Source: Paludibacteraceae bacterium
GTDB taxonomy: Bacteria > Bacteroidota > Bacteroidia > Bacteroidales > Paludibacteraceae
DNA: 52,642 nt
Direction of reading: 5' to 3'
Assembly: GCA_017457295.1 (NCBI GenBank)
Contig: JAFTHS010000012.1
Span: 1-52,642 of the forward strand
The notes under the pieces are model-generated. The model searched no databases. It was not told the origin of the DNA and saw only the letters and a list, made by a program, of their open reading frames with translations. Below are positions 8,735 to 16,602 of this stretch, piece after piece. Within the stretch, counting starts at the first letter, position 1. Every line of letters starts with the position of its first letter. A program made the position numbers and the translations under genes.

Positions 8735-8806
8735 AAATCTTTCTTTTTTCTGAAAAATCGTTGTGTTTTTTTTGAACAGATGCTTTTATATTTCAAAAAA
8801 AAATAC

Positions 8807-8814
8807 TACCTTTG
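8807..8814 (+). promoter_or_regulatory. Probable -7 element for the YccF-family gene
   Basis: TACCTTTG lies 58 bp upstream of the start codon on the plus strand. The best upstream TTTG (8771-8774) is too far away, so the -33 element is weak or absent. Confidence 0.45.
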
Positions 8815-8872
8815 TCCCCTGAATTATATATTGGTTATTTTTGTTGAACCACAAAAGTTTTAGTGTACAAAT

Positions 8873-9241
8873 ATGAAATTTCTAGGTAATCTTGTTTGGC
8901 TCATTATGGGCGGTCTGCTCACGGCTGTGATGTATTGGTTTGCGGGATTGTTGATGTGCATCACCATTATTGGCATCCCATTTGGTGTCCAACTCTTCAA
9001 GATTGGCATGCTTTCTCTTTGGCCGTTTGGCCATGAGTTAATGCCCAAGTCTAATGATGGGGGCTGCATGCAATTGGTCTTCAATATCTTGTGGATTGTC
9101 CTTGGGTGGTGGGAGATTGCTTTGACGCACCTCACTTTCGGACTGATTCTTTGCTGCACTATCGTTGGTATTCCTTGGGGAATGCAGCATTTCAAGTTAG
9201 CCCTTGCCTCTCTCATTCCTTTCGGCAAAGAAGTAGTGTGA
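8873..9241 (+). CDS. YccF-family small membrane protein
   Basis: The 122-residue protein is an internal duplication of the YccF domain. The first copy is at about residues 1-56, with the stretch ITIIGIPFGVQLFKIG and the ending LWPFGHELM. The second is at about 75-122, with CTIVGIPWGMQHFKLA and the ending LIPFGKEVV. Each copy holds a membrane helix and a GIPxG-x-QxFK motif. The family is widespread and membrane-located, with no firmly established function. The stop codon lies 1 bp from the end of the convergent dusB gene. No functional partner is evident nearby. Confidence 0.85.
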   Translation: MKFLGNLVWLIMGGLLTAVMYWFAGLLMCITIIGIPFGVQLFKIGMLSLWPFGHELMPKSNDGGCMQLVFNILWIVLGWWEIALTHLTFGLILCCTIVGIPWGMQHFKLALASLIPFGKEVV

Positions 9242-9242
9242 T

Positions 9243-10202
9243 TTATCCCCACTTTTCTACAATGTCGTCCATTATTTGGAAGACTTCGGCTTTGGTATCT
9301 GCGCGGAGTAGGGCGATACGTGTTTGGCGGAAATCATACAAACATTTGAAGGCAGGCGAAGCGGCAAAATGGCGACGGCTATGCACTATACCCTTGCGCT
9401 CATCGCCAATCCATTGGATGCTGCGCTCTACGTGTTCCTTCAGTATATCCACGCACCATTGCATGCTGCGAGGAGATAGCAATTCACCCGTTGTGAGGTA
9501 GTGCTGCATATCTTCGAAAATCCAAGGGCAACCGAAAGTAGCCCGTCCGACCATGATAGCATCTACTCCGAATTCATCGAAGCATTTCTTTGCTTGTTCC
9601 GGAGTGGTGATATCGCCATTGCCGATAATAGGAATGTGAATACGAGGGTTGTTCTTCACTTCTCGAATCAGCGACCAGTCCGCTTCGCCACGATACATCT
9701 GCGAGCGTGTGCGGCCGTGGATAGCCAATTCGGCAATACCGCAGTCTTGCAGGGGCTCTGCAATATCGGTTATAATACGATTGTTGTCATCCCAACCCAA
9801 ACGAGTTTTGACTGTAACTGGGGTATGAACTGCCTTCACTACCGCGCGAGTGATATCTAACATTTTAGGAATATCTTTCAATAGTCCTGCACCTGCTCCT
9901 TTTCCTGCCACTTTCTTGACAGGACAACCAAAGTTTATATCGATGAAATCGGGCTTTGCTTGCTCCACAATACGTGCTGCATCAGCCATGCTTTCGGGTT
10001 CGCGACCATATATTTGTATGGCTACAGGGCGCTCCTCATCGCTAATCTGCAATTTGCGCGTGGTGGATGCCACATCGCGTACGAGGGCATCGGCATTCAC
10101 AAACTCGGTATATACACGCGTCGCACCAAACTGCTTGCAGAGCAGGCGGAAGGCAGGATCGGTGACATCCTCCATGGGGGCGAGGTATAATTGATGGCTC
10201 AT
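9243..10202 (-). CDS. dusB: tRNA-dihydrouridine synthase
   Basis: This FMN-dependent enzyme reduces specific uridines in the tRNA D-loop to dihydrouridine with NADPH. The 319-residue TIM-barrel protein begins MSHQLYLAPMEDVTDPAFR. The catalytic cysteine is Cys93 in DINFGCPVKKVAGKGAGAGLL, followed by VKTRLGWDD, IHGRTRSQMYRGEADW and the FMN-phosphate-binding GNGDI and MVGRATFGCPWIF. The ACxxK-type position of other Dus groups is replaced by GCPVKK, typical of DusB/Dus-family proteins in Bacteroidota. It is the last gene of the gldD-led minus-strand unit, 62 bp after the 7TM-HD gene. Confidence 0.93.
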   Translation of the reverse strand: MSHQLYLAPMEDVTDPAFRLLCKQFGATRVYTEFVNADALVRDVASTTRKLQISDEERPVAIQIYGREPESMADAARIVEQAKPDFIDINFGCPVKKVAGKGAGAGLLKDIPKMLDITRAVVKAVHTPVTVKTRLGWDDNNRIITDIAEPLQDCGIAELAIHGRTRSQMYRGEADWSLIREVKNNPRIHIPIIGNGDITTPEQAKKCFDEFGVDAIMVGRATFGCPWIFEDMQHYLTTGELLSPRSMQWCVDILKEHVERSIQWIGDERKGIVHSRRHFAASPAFKCLYDFRQTRIALLRADTKAEVFQIMDDIVEKWG

Positions 10203-10264
10203 ATGTTTGGATATTGGACGCCCTACGGGCTATAGGGTACTGACTATGGGATGTTGGCTATGGG
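10203..10264. repeat. Low-complexity intergenic stretch with CTATGGG/CTATAGGG units
   Basis: The 62 bp gap between dusB and the 7TM-HD gene holds CTATAGGG (10230-10237), CTATGGG (10244-10250) and CTATGGG (10258-10264), plus the small palindrome GCCC-tac-GGGC (10220-10230). The spacing is irregular (about 14 bp) and the function is unknown. Confidence 0.4.
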
Positions 10265-12163
10265 TTATTGGGTAATGGTGGGGTAGGTGATACGGTGGTG
10301 GTTAATTTCGATGAGTTTTTGCTTAAAGACAATGCGAATGTCCTCAAGGTCTTTGAATGACAATTTTGTTTCGGCAAACTGTCCGTCCGCCACTTGTGCA
10401 TCAATCATCTGATCTACCATAGTGGAGATACTATCTTCGGTCAGTTCGTTGAGTGTACGTGAACGTGCTTCGATGGCATCAGCCATCATGAGGATGGCTG
10501 CCTCTTTGCTATGAGGTTTAGGACCAGGATATGCATAGTCTTCTTTGCGCACGTCTTGTGCTGTCTTGCCTTGCTCTTTGGCTTGATTAACAGCCGAATT
10601 ATAGAAATAGCGTGTTACTGATGTGCCGTGGTGGGATTTGATAAAGTGGATAATCACTTCGGGCAAACGGTGCCTACGTGCAATGCGTTCTCCGTCTGTA
10701 ACATGCTCAATAATCACTTTGGCAGCTTCGGCATATGGCATTGACTGAAGGGGATTGTGGTCTGTCTGGTTTTCGATAAAATATTCGGGGTGTGCCATCT
10801 TACCTATATCATGATATAGCGCGCCCGTGCGCACGAGTAGCACTTTTGCTCCAATGCGTTTGGCAGCTTCGGTAGCAAGATTGCTGACCTGCAACGAGTG
10901 TTGGAATGTACCAGGTGCTTTCTCTGCGAACTCCAACATGAGATTAGAATTAACATTAGTGAGTTCGACAAGCGTGATATTGCTTACCAATCCGAAGGTG
11001 CGCTCGAAGAGGAAAATCAATCCGTATGCACAGATAACCAATACAGCATTGATAGCAAAATAGATATAATAGCGGTATTCCACATTCATTATATCGCCTG
11101 TTACCAACATGGTAGTGGCAGTATAGATAATACTATAGATGAGGAACAAGAATAGTGCTGTTTGTGCCAATTGTGCGCGTTGGGTCATGTCGCGCAAACT
11201 GATTACAGCCACAATGCCCGCAATAGCCTGAATCGATATGAATACATAAGGTGCAGGGGCTGCAATAGAAACAATAAATGTAGTGATGAGATGGATAAAG
11301 ATAGCCGTGCGAGAGTCATAGAACACGCGCGTGATGATAGGCACCCATGCAAAAGGAATCAGGTAGATAAGCCCTACTGCCGTATGTTGCAATACTACGA
11401 AGGAGATGGCGATAATAATGCCCATCAATATGCAAAAGAACAACGTGTTACGCAGATTGTCCAATAACTTGCGGCGATAAGTATGGAGATATAGTACGAA
11501 AAGAATAATCAGAAAGATAATGTATGCCGCTATACCAATGGTGGAAGTCAAGGATTGGCGGTGTGATATATTCTGCTCTTTTACTGTTCTTCGGAGCGAC
11601 TCAAGAATCTGGTAGGTGCGATCTGATACGATTTCACCCGTGTCAATAATCTTCTCTCCTTGTTGTACCATGCCTTGTGTGAGGGAGATAGAAGATAGCA
11701 GGTTCTGACGCATATTCTCCGATGTAATTGAGTCATATTGCAAGTTTGGGCGTATATTTTGTGCTGTGGCTTCGTATGCTGTCTTGGGAGTGTACAATTG
11801 GGACACTGGAACCTGAGTGGCCACTCGATTATCAATCACAGATACATTGGTGCACCCCATGGAGCGCAGTTTATCCATTTCGGCTAATGGGAGCACATAA
11901 ATAGCGTGTTGCTTTGCTGTTGTGTCAAGTGTGTAGCATGGTGTATAGTCACGCAACACTTCTTGGCGTTCTATATCCAATTGGGCTTCCGTCTTGTATA
12001 TGGCAAAATTGGATTCTGCGGTTACAAGGCCGTATGCCCACGGTTGCCCTATTTCAAAGTGGTATTTGAATGGGTTGCTATACTTAGGTGCTAAATAGAT
12101 AGATAGTGCAGCCAAAGCAGCAAAGGATAGTACCTGTAAAGAAATGCGAATGGAAGACTTCAT
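10265..12163 (-). CDS. 7TM-HD family phosphodiesterase (PgpH/YqfF-like)
   Basis: The protein is 632 residues from ATG 12163 (MKSSIRISLQVLSFAAL); the longer reading upstream from 12205 lacks coding character. It has an N-terminal membrane anchor, a large extracytoplasmic domain (about 25-200), seven membrane helices (about 205-390) and a cytoplasmic HD domain. His422 (QHSLQVSNLA) and His451-Asp452 (LYHDIGKM) are the metal ligands, with later IKSHHGTS and MMADAIEARSRT segments. Characterised relatives (Listeria PgpH) hydrolyse cyclic di-AMP, so c-di-AMP turnover in response to an envelope signal is the likely role. No diadenylate cyclase is in the window. It lies between tadA and dusB on the same strand. 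Confidence 0.88.
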   Translation of the reverse strand: MKSSIRISLQVLSFAALAALSIYLAPKYSNPFKYHFEIGQPWAYGLVTAESNFAIYKTEAQLDIERQEVLRDYTPCYTLDTTAKQHAIYVLPLAEMDKLRSMGCTNVSVIDNRVATQVPVSQLYTPKTAYEATAQNIRPNLQYDSITSENMRQNLLSSISLTQGMVQQGEKIIDTGEIVSDRTYQILESLRRTVKEQNISHRQSLTSTIGIAAYIIFLIILFVLYLHTYRRKLLDNLRNTLFFCILMGIIIAISFVVLQHTAVGLIYLIPFAWVPIITRVFYDSRTAIFIHLITTFIVSIAAPAPYVFISIQAIAGIVAVISLRDMTQRAQLAQTALFLFLIYSIIYTATTMLVTGDIMNVEYRYYIYFAINAVLVICAYGLIFLFERTFGLVSNITLVELTNVNSNLMLEFAEKAPGTFQHSLQVSNLATEAAKRIGAKVLLVRTGALYHDIGKMAHPEYFIENQTDHNPLQSMPYAEAAKVIIEHVTDGERIARRHRLPEVIIHFIKSHHGTSVTRYFYNSAVNQAKEQGKTAQDVRKEDYAYPGPKPHSKEAAILMMADAIEARSRTLNELTEDSISTMVDQMIDAQVADGQFAETKLSFKDLEDIRIVFKQKLIEINHHRITYPTITQ

Positions 12164-12188
12164 TGGATTATGAATTTTGAATTGTGAG

Positions 12189-12623
12189 TTATCTTTTTTT
12201 AGCAAAGAAGGATTGCATTAGTTCGCGGCATTCGGGTTCTAAAACTCCCGATGAAATCGTGCATTTTGGATGCAAAGCGTTAGGTGCAAAGACGGTAAAG
12301 CCGCGTTTTTCATCCGCTGCTCCATACACTACACGACGTATTTGCGCCCATCCGATAGCACCTGCGCACATGACACATGGTTCTACGGTAACGTATAGGG
12401 TGCATTGTGGGAGATATTTGCCTCCGAGAGTGTTGGCCGCTGCGGTAATGGCTTGCATCTCGGCATGAGCTGTGACATCAGCAAGGGTTTCGGTAAGGTT
12501 GTGTCCACGCCCTACTACTTGCCCCTCTGCCACAATCACACACCCTACAGGTACTTCCCCCATAGCGTATGCTTTTTGCGCTTCTGCTAAAGCCAATTGC
12601 ATATAACGGCTGTCATTCTCCAT
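12189..12623 (-). CDS. tadA: tRNA-specific adenosine deaminase (TadA-like)
   Basis: A 144-residue zinc cytidine-deaminase fold protein from ATG 12623 (MENDSRYMQLALAEAQ). Zinc-site motifs are His53-Ala-Glu55 (TAHAEMQAI) and Pro82-Cys83-x-x-Cys86 (EPCVMCAGA), followed by RVVYGAADEKRG, typical of TadA, which makes inosine at the wobble position of tRNA-Arg(ACG). The in-frame upstream extension to 12662 overlaps the GGGP synthase gene and is less likely. The chosen start still overlaps that gene by 11 bp, suggesting translational coupling. A second deaminase at 51 kb is a guanine-deaminase type, so this one is the better TadA candidate. Confidence 0.9.
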   Translation of the reverse strand: MENDSRYMQLALAEAQKAYAMGEVPVGCVIVAEGQVVGRGHNLTETLADVTAHAEMQAITAAANTLGGKYLPQCTLYVTVEPCVMCAGAIGWAQIRRVVYGAADEKRGFTVFAPNALHPKCTISSGVLEPECRELMQSFFAKKR

Positions 12624-13341
12624 ATTTATTTCGTTTAATTCGCACAAAATCTCCAATCTCATCGGGATGTTGTTCGAAATGGTTGCCTATAACTACTATG
12701 TCTGCTCCAGCATCGAAAGCACGTATCATGGCTTCGGGTGTGCAGATGCCTCCTCCTACGATTAGGGGCACTTGCAGTTGCTTGCGTACCGCATGTATAA
12801 TGTCTGAGGAAACGGGCGTTTTAGCTCCACTGCCTGCCTCAAGGTAGATGAGTTGCTTGCCAAGTAATTGTCCCGCTACTGCCGTTTGTACGATAGTAGA
12901 TATGTCTGTTTGAGGTACGGATTGCGTGTTTGTTGCGATTTCAACGCTACTTTTGCGTCCTCCGTCAATGAGTAGATAGCCCATTGGAATAGTCTCAATA
13001 CCCGACTGAAGTATGGTAGTAGCCATCTGGATATGTGGCTCGATAAGCAACTGCGGAAGGCGCGAGGTGAGCACCGATAGGAAGAGTAGTGCGTCAGCTT
13101 TTGCGGTGAATTGGGTGATATTGCCAGGGAAAAGTACAATAGGTCGTGAAGTATGTTTTCGCAACTCTTCCACACAAGTGTCGCATTGATTGCCCGTGCT
13201 GCCTCCTACAAAAATCAAGTCTGGCAGCGAGAGGAAAGGATATAGCGCTTGTACCGAAGATTGTTTTTCGGGGTCAATGAGCAAAGCCAACAGTTTGTGT
13301 GATTGGGCTTGCGCTGTGCGTATTTGCTGAATTACTGCCAT
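12613..13341 (-). CDS. Geranylgeranylglyceryl/heptaprenylglyceryl phosphate synthase family (PcrB-like)
   Basis: A 242-residue TIM-barrel prenyltransferase from ATG 13341 (MAVIQQIRTAQAQ). The longer frame to 13428 lies within gldD and is rejected. Motifs are LLALLIDPEK (18-26), FVGGSTGN, PIVLFPGN, GYLLIDGG, YLEAGSGA and VPLIVGGGI, all phosphate-binding loops of this family. It joins a polyprenyl diphosphate to sn-glycerol-1-phosphate by an ether bond. The reaction is the first committed step of archaeal membrane lipids; Bacteroidota carry homologues whose product in vivo is poorly known. Its start overlaps the gldD stop by 10 bp and its end overlaps tadA. Confidence 0.9.
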   Translation of the reverse strand: MAVIQQIRTAQAQSHKLLALLIDPEKQSSVQALYPFLSLPDLIFVGGSTGNQCDTCVEELRKHTSRPIVLFPGNITQFTAKADALLFLSVLTSRLPQLLIEPHIQMATTILQSGIETIPMGYLLIDGGRKSSVEIATNTQSVPQTDISTIVQTAVAGQLLGKQLIYLEAGSGAKTPVSSDIIHAVRKQLQVPLIVGGGICTPEAMIRAFDAGADIVVIGNHFEQHPDEIGDFVRIKRNKYGE

Positions 13342-13904
13342 TTCATCGATTCTATCAGCATGCGTACATCGTGGCGCATGTAGTCGTATATGGGGGCTAA
13401 TGAGTCTTGGTTGGGGATTGTGTTGCAATAGACCGAACCTCGGAAGAAATGTTCGGTGGAATCGGTCAAAATGAACTGAAATGGTGATGCTGTGTTGCCA
13501 TGTAGTTCGAAATATACTCCATATACTCGTTCGTCGGGATTAGCGAACTCTTGTTCGGGAATAGCAGAAGCAATAGTGCTATGGCTGAATAGGAACTCTT
13601 GTGCGTCACGAGAAAGTATGCGGAGGTTGTTGTTGATAGGTTTGTAGCTACAGTGGATAGTAGTGTTGAGGGTAGGATAGTGGATGTCAATCCAATACTT
13701 ATCGCTATCTTTCTCTAGAGGGTGTACCTCTGCATTGGTGGATAGTCGGAAAGCATATGGATAGTGGTTTGGAGCATACCATGTGTAGGCCGTATCTGGG
13801 ATGTCGATACGGAAGTATCCATATGGTTTGGGTACAGCAGGTTTGCTACAAGATACGAATCCCAAAGTCAATAGAAAGAGCAGTATGTATATACCTCGCC
13901 TCAT
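13332..13904 (-). CDS. gldD: Gliding motility/type IX secretion lipoprotein GldD
   Basis: A 190-residue lipoprotein from ATG 13904 (MRRGIYILLFLLTLGFVSC), with lipobox LGFVSC and lipidated Cys19. An ATG at 13913 is possible. The mature part matches GldD: PKPYGYFRIDIPD near the N-terminus, KYWIDIHYP in the centre, and the C-terminal stretch FILTDSTEHFFRGSVYCNT followed by DSLAPIYDYMRHD. GldD is needed for gliding and type IX secretion in Flavobacterium and is kept in non-gliding T9SS bacteria. Its presence supports T9SS sorting of the tail-bearing proteins at 34-46 kb. It is the first gene of a five-gene unit. Confidence 0.9.
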   Translation of the reverse strand: MRRGIYILLFLLTLGFVSCSKPAVPKPYGYFRIDIPDTAYTWYAPNHYPYAFRLSTNAEVHPLEKDSDKYWIDIHYPTLNTTIHCSYKPINNNLRILSRDAQEFLFSHSTIASAIPEQEFANPDERVYGVYFELHGNTASPFQFILTDSTEHFFRGSVYCNTIPNQDSLAPIYDYMRHDVRMLIESMKWQ

Positions 13905-13922
13905 AAAAAACATATCAGCAGG

Positions 13923-13954
13923 CAAAGGTACTGCTTTTTTTGCAAATTTGCAAA
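13923..13954 (-). promoter_or_regulatory. Promoter of the gldD unit
   Basis: TTTG (13954-13951), a 20 bp spacer and TACCTTTG (13930-13923) on the minus strand fit the consensus exactly. The transcript should begin only about 5-15 nt before the gldD start codon. The promoter is squeezed between gldD and the end of the upstream leucine-rich repeat gene. Confidence 0.78.
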
Positions 13955-13969
13955 TTTTAGGTATGCGAT

Positions 13970-15064
13970 TTATCTTTTTTGTCCAGAGATGGTGAAGGTT
14001 GCACCATCACGGAAAATAAGAATTTGGTTGTTTTGAAGACACTTTTTTCCGTTGAAATCGGAAGAATTGGACATGTTGTTGGGGTTGGTAGAGGTGTTTT
14101 CGATGTCGGTAGTTGGTGGAGTGGGCTCAATGAAATTGAAGAATTCGCTCCAATAAGGGGCAGTCTGATAGCGTTCGGTGGCATTGAGCGGAATATAAAT
14201 AGGAATAGAGCGATCTACACTATCAAACGTGTGTTCATAGATAGTAGGAGGAATGGTGTCTTGCAAAGAAATATAGGATAACGAGGAGCAACGACTAAAC
14301 GCACTGTCGCCTATCGTTTGTATGCTATCACCCTCAAAAACGAGCGAATCCAACGATGTGCAATTGAGAAAAGCACCTGGACCAATCATGTGTACTTTCT
14401 TGGGAATAGAAATACCGCCGAGATCCGTAGCATAGCACAAGAGAAAATCGCCAATTTCCTCCAATTCATCGGGGAAAAAGTAGGTTTTAATCTTCTTAGG
14501 TGTGGTATTATATTTGCCATATAGACGCTTGTCGTAGGCATGAGAATCATCGATATATGAACGATTGAGGAAACTGGCGGAAGCATAGCCATACGTAACG
14601 ATAATGGTATCAAGCGCATCATTATAGGCGATCATACGGGTGATGCCTTTAAAATAGCGAAGATTGTAGCAATTATAGAGTATGCCATTTTCGGATTCAG
14701 CATAGCCCTCACCCTCGTACTCAAAGCGCAAAAGAGATGGCATTTGAGCGAAAGCATCTCTGCCAAACTTCTTGACAGAGGCAGGGATAACAACTTCGGT
14801 AAGTTCTTGTTCTTCAAAAGCATAACTGTCAATCGAAGTGATGCTGTCGGGGAAAGAAACAGAGGCGATGGTGATGTTGTTATTGGTGGTCCATGCAGGA
14901 TACTTGTATAGTTGCATTTTGCCCTTCCCCGTAATGTCGAGATGGCGGGTTTCGGTATCAAAAGACCAATAAAGAGAATCACCACAAGCACCTGTGATGG
15001 TGTCTGCCCAAAGCGATATGCTCAGTAGGCAGCAAATGGATAGGTATATTGTTCGAAGCATCAT
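13970..15064 (-). CDS. BspA-like leucine-rich repeat protein, exported
   Basis: A 364-residue protein from ATG 15064 with a signal peptide (MMLRTIYLSICCLLSISLWA). An N-terminal segment (GDSLYWSFDTETRHLDITGKG) typical of BspA proteins is followed by LRR_5-type repeats such as SITSIDSYAFEEQELTEVVI and IQTIGDSAFSRCSSLSYISL. The C-terminal tail (KCLQNNQILIFRDG... ending TISGQKR) resembles tails that replace or mimic T9SS sorting domains in this group. BspA-like proteins are surface adhesins binding host or bacterial proteins; the ligand here is unknown. The gene has its own promoter and diverges from the mannose-1-phosphate guanylyltransferase gene. Confidence 0.85.
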   Translation of the reverse strand: MMLRTIYLSICCLLSISLWADTITGACGDSLYWSFDTETRHLDITGKGKMQLYKYPAWTTNNNITIASVSFPDSITSIDSYAFEEQELTEVVIPASVKKFGRDAFAQMPSLLRFEYEGEGYAESENGILYNCYNLRYFKGITRMIAYNDALDTIIVTYGYASASFLNRSYIDDSHAYDKRLYGKYNTTPKKIKTYFFPDELEEIGDFLLCYATDLGGISIPKKVHMIGPGAFLNCTSLDSLVFEGDSIQTIGDSAFSRCSSLSYISLQDTIPPTIYEHTFDSVDRSIPIYIPLNATERYQTAPYWSEFFNFIEPTPPTTDIENTSTNPNNMSNSSDFNGKKCLQNNQILIFRDGATFTISGQKR

Positions 15065-15073
15065 AATCTGTTG

Positions 15074-15105
15074 CAAAGGTAATATATTTTTGCGAATTAC
15101 ACAAA
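15074..15105 (-). promoter_or_regulatory. Promoter of the LRR gene
   Basis: TTTG (15105-15102), a 20 bp spacer and TACCTTTG (15081-15074) on the minus strand. The two candidate ATGs (15064, 15061) start only about 10-13 bp after the -7 element, so the mRNA has almost no leader. Confidence 0.78.
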
Positions 15106-15170
15106 TAAACTACGAAAAATCATATTATAACATCCTTTGCATTAGGGTGAAAATTGCTGTTTGTCTTGTT

Positions 15171-15236
15171 TATCTACCGTATATCTACCGTATATCTATC
15201 GTATATCTAACGTGTATCTATCGTGTATCTATCGTA
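15171..15236. repeat. Six tandem copies of an 11 bp repeat
   Basis: Consensus TATCTAYCGTR: TATCTACCGTA twice, TATCTATCGTA, TATCTAACGTG, TATCTATCGTG, TATCTATCGTA. The 66 bp tract lies about 70 bp upstream of the plus-strand promoter. The period is close to one helical turn, so every copy would face the same side of the DNA. Confidence 0.85.
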
Positions 15237-15306
15237 ATATACAGCATATAGCAGGCAGATGATTTTTGTAGAATTACGCTTTTTTGAAAAAGATTTTCGC
15301 GTGCGC

Positions 15307-15337
15307 TTGCGTATATGAAAAAAAAGTAGTATCTTTG
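15307..15337 (+). promoter_or_regulatory. Promoter of the glycogen/mannose unit
   Basis: TTGC (15307-15310), a 19 bp spacer and TATCTTTG (15330-15337) fit the consensus with one mismatch in the -33 box. It gives a leader of about 85 nt. Confidence 0.65.
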
Positions 15338-15429
15338 CAGGCTAATTGGAGAAATAGGCAGTATTTTTGAAGAAAACAACATAAACAACAAGTCAAAGTG
15401 GATTCAATAAACAAAACTATATACATACC

Positions 15430-16563
15430 ATGAACAAAAACAATTATTGTGTAATTATGGCAGGAGGCGTGGGCAGTCGCTTCTGGCCATTTAGCAGAAA
15501 TCAGAAGCCAAAGCAGTTCTTGGACTTCTTTGGTACGGGGCGGAGTCTGCTGCAAATGACCATTGACCGCTTTCGGCCGATTGTTCCAATCGAGAACATC
15601 TTGATTGTAACCAATGTGCTGTATCGCGACCAAGTGCTGGAGCAGATTCCTGACATGAAGGCTGATCAAGTGCTTTGTGAGCCTGCTCGCCGCAATACTG
15701 CTCCATGTATCGCCTATGCTGTGGCGCGTATCCAAGCAATGGAAAAAGCAAAAAGCGCAGCACAAGACATAGGTAAAGCAAAGATTGTAGTGGCACCAAG
15801 CGACCACTTGATACTGCAAGAAGAGACATTTAGACAAACAATTCAACAAGGATTTGACTTTGTAGAAAGTAATGATGCGTTGCTCACTTTGGGCATGAAA
15901 CCTACGCGCCCCGAGACTGGATATGGGTATATTCAGATGGGAGAGGTGGTTGAACACGATGATGAGCGAGCAAGTGTTGGCGAAGGTATTTGCAAAGTGA
16001 AAGCATTTACAGAGAAGCCAAACTTGGAATTGGCAAAAGTGTTTCTTGAGAGTGGCGACTTCCTCTGGAATTCAGGAATCTTTCTTTGGAGTTTGGAGTC
16101 AATTCGCACAGCGTTCAACGAGTTCTTGCCGGAAGTGGCGAGCAAGTTTAAAGAAGGTGCAGATGTGATGGGTACTTCTCGAGAAGATGAGTTTATCCAA
16201 GCGATGTTCCCGACTTGTCCGAGCATATCTATTGACTATGGCGTGATGGAAAAAGCGAAGAATGTGTATGTGATACCGAGCGACTTTGGCTGGAGTGACC
16301 TGGGTACTTGGGGTTCGCTATACGAGTTGAGCGATAAGGATGAGAATGAGAATGTGACACTTCACTCAGAGGCAACCTACTACGATAGTCATGGCAATAT
16401 AGTGACCCTGCCCAAAGGACACTTGGCTGTGGTGCAAGGACTGGAGAATTGCATTGTGGCAGAGTCGGATGGCGTGCTGCTGATATGCAAACGCGATGCA
16501 GAACAGCAGATACGGCAGTTCTTTGTGGATGCCGAAATCAAACACGGAGGGAAGTTTAGCTGA
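15430..16563 (+). CDS. manC: Mannose-1-phosphate guanylyltransferase
   Basis: It makes GDP-mannose from mannose-1-phosphate and GTP. The 377-residue protein has the nucleotidyltransferase signature MAGGVGSRFWPFSR (10-23) followed by KPKQFLDFFG, VAPSDHLIL, the sugar-binding FTEKPNLELAKVFLESG and FLWNSGIFLW, and GWSDLGTWGSLYE. It ends after the transferase domain, so it lacks the phosphomannose isomerase half of the bifunctional AlgA/ManC form. It could supply the polysaccharide unit at 3-8 kb, but it heads a cluster of glycogen genes, 39 bp before the debranching enzyme. The symbol is given by function. Confidence 0.9.
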   Translation: MNKNNYCVIMAGGVGSRFWPFSRNQKPKQFLDFFGTGRSLLQMTIDRFRPIVPIENILIVTNVLYRDQVLEQIPDMKADQVLCEPARRNTAPCIAYAVARIQAMEKAKSAAQDIGKAKIVVAPSDHLILQEETFRQTIQQGFDFVESNDALLTLGMKPTRPETGYGYIQMGEVVEHDDERASVGEGICKVKAFTEKPNLELAKVFLESGDFLWNSGIFLWSLESIRTAFNEFLPEVASKFKEGADVMGTSREDEFIQAMFPTCPSISIDYGVMEKAKNVYVIPSDFGWSDLGTWGSLYELSDKDENENVTLHSEATYYDSHGNIVTLPKGHLAVVQGLENCIVAESDGVLLICKRDAEQQIRQFFVDAEIKHGGKFS

Positions 16564-16602
16564 TTTACTATTTAACAACGTACTAAATTACGATTCTAAT
16601 AT

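Larger units (their letters stand above)
15065..15429. other. 365 bp divergent intergenic region
   Basis: It separates the LRR gene (minus) from the mannose-1-phosphate guanylyltransferase gene (plus). It holds a promoter in each direction (15074-15105 minus, 15307-15337 plus) and a six-unit 11 bp tandem repeat between them (15171-15236). I see no coding sequence in it. Confidence 0.7.

Noticed and set aside
13342-13428. N-terminal extension of the GGGP synthase
   Set aside because: The added residues are basic, His-rich and encoded within gldD; the family domain starts at the ATG at 13341.
15171-15236. Tandem repeat as a CRISPR array
   Set aside because: The units are 11 bp, adjacent and without spacers, and no cas gene is near.
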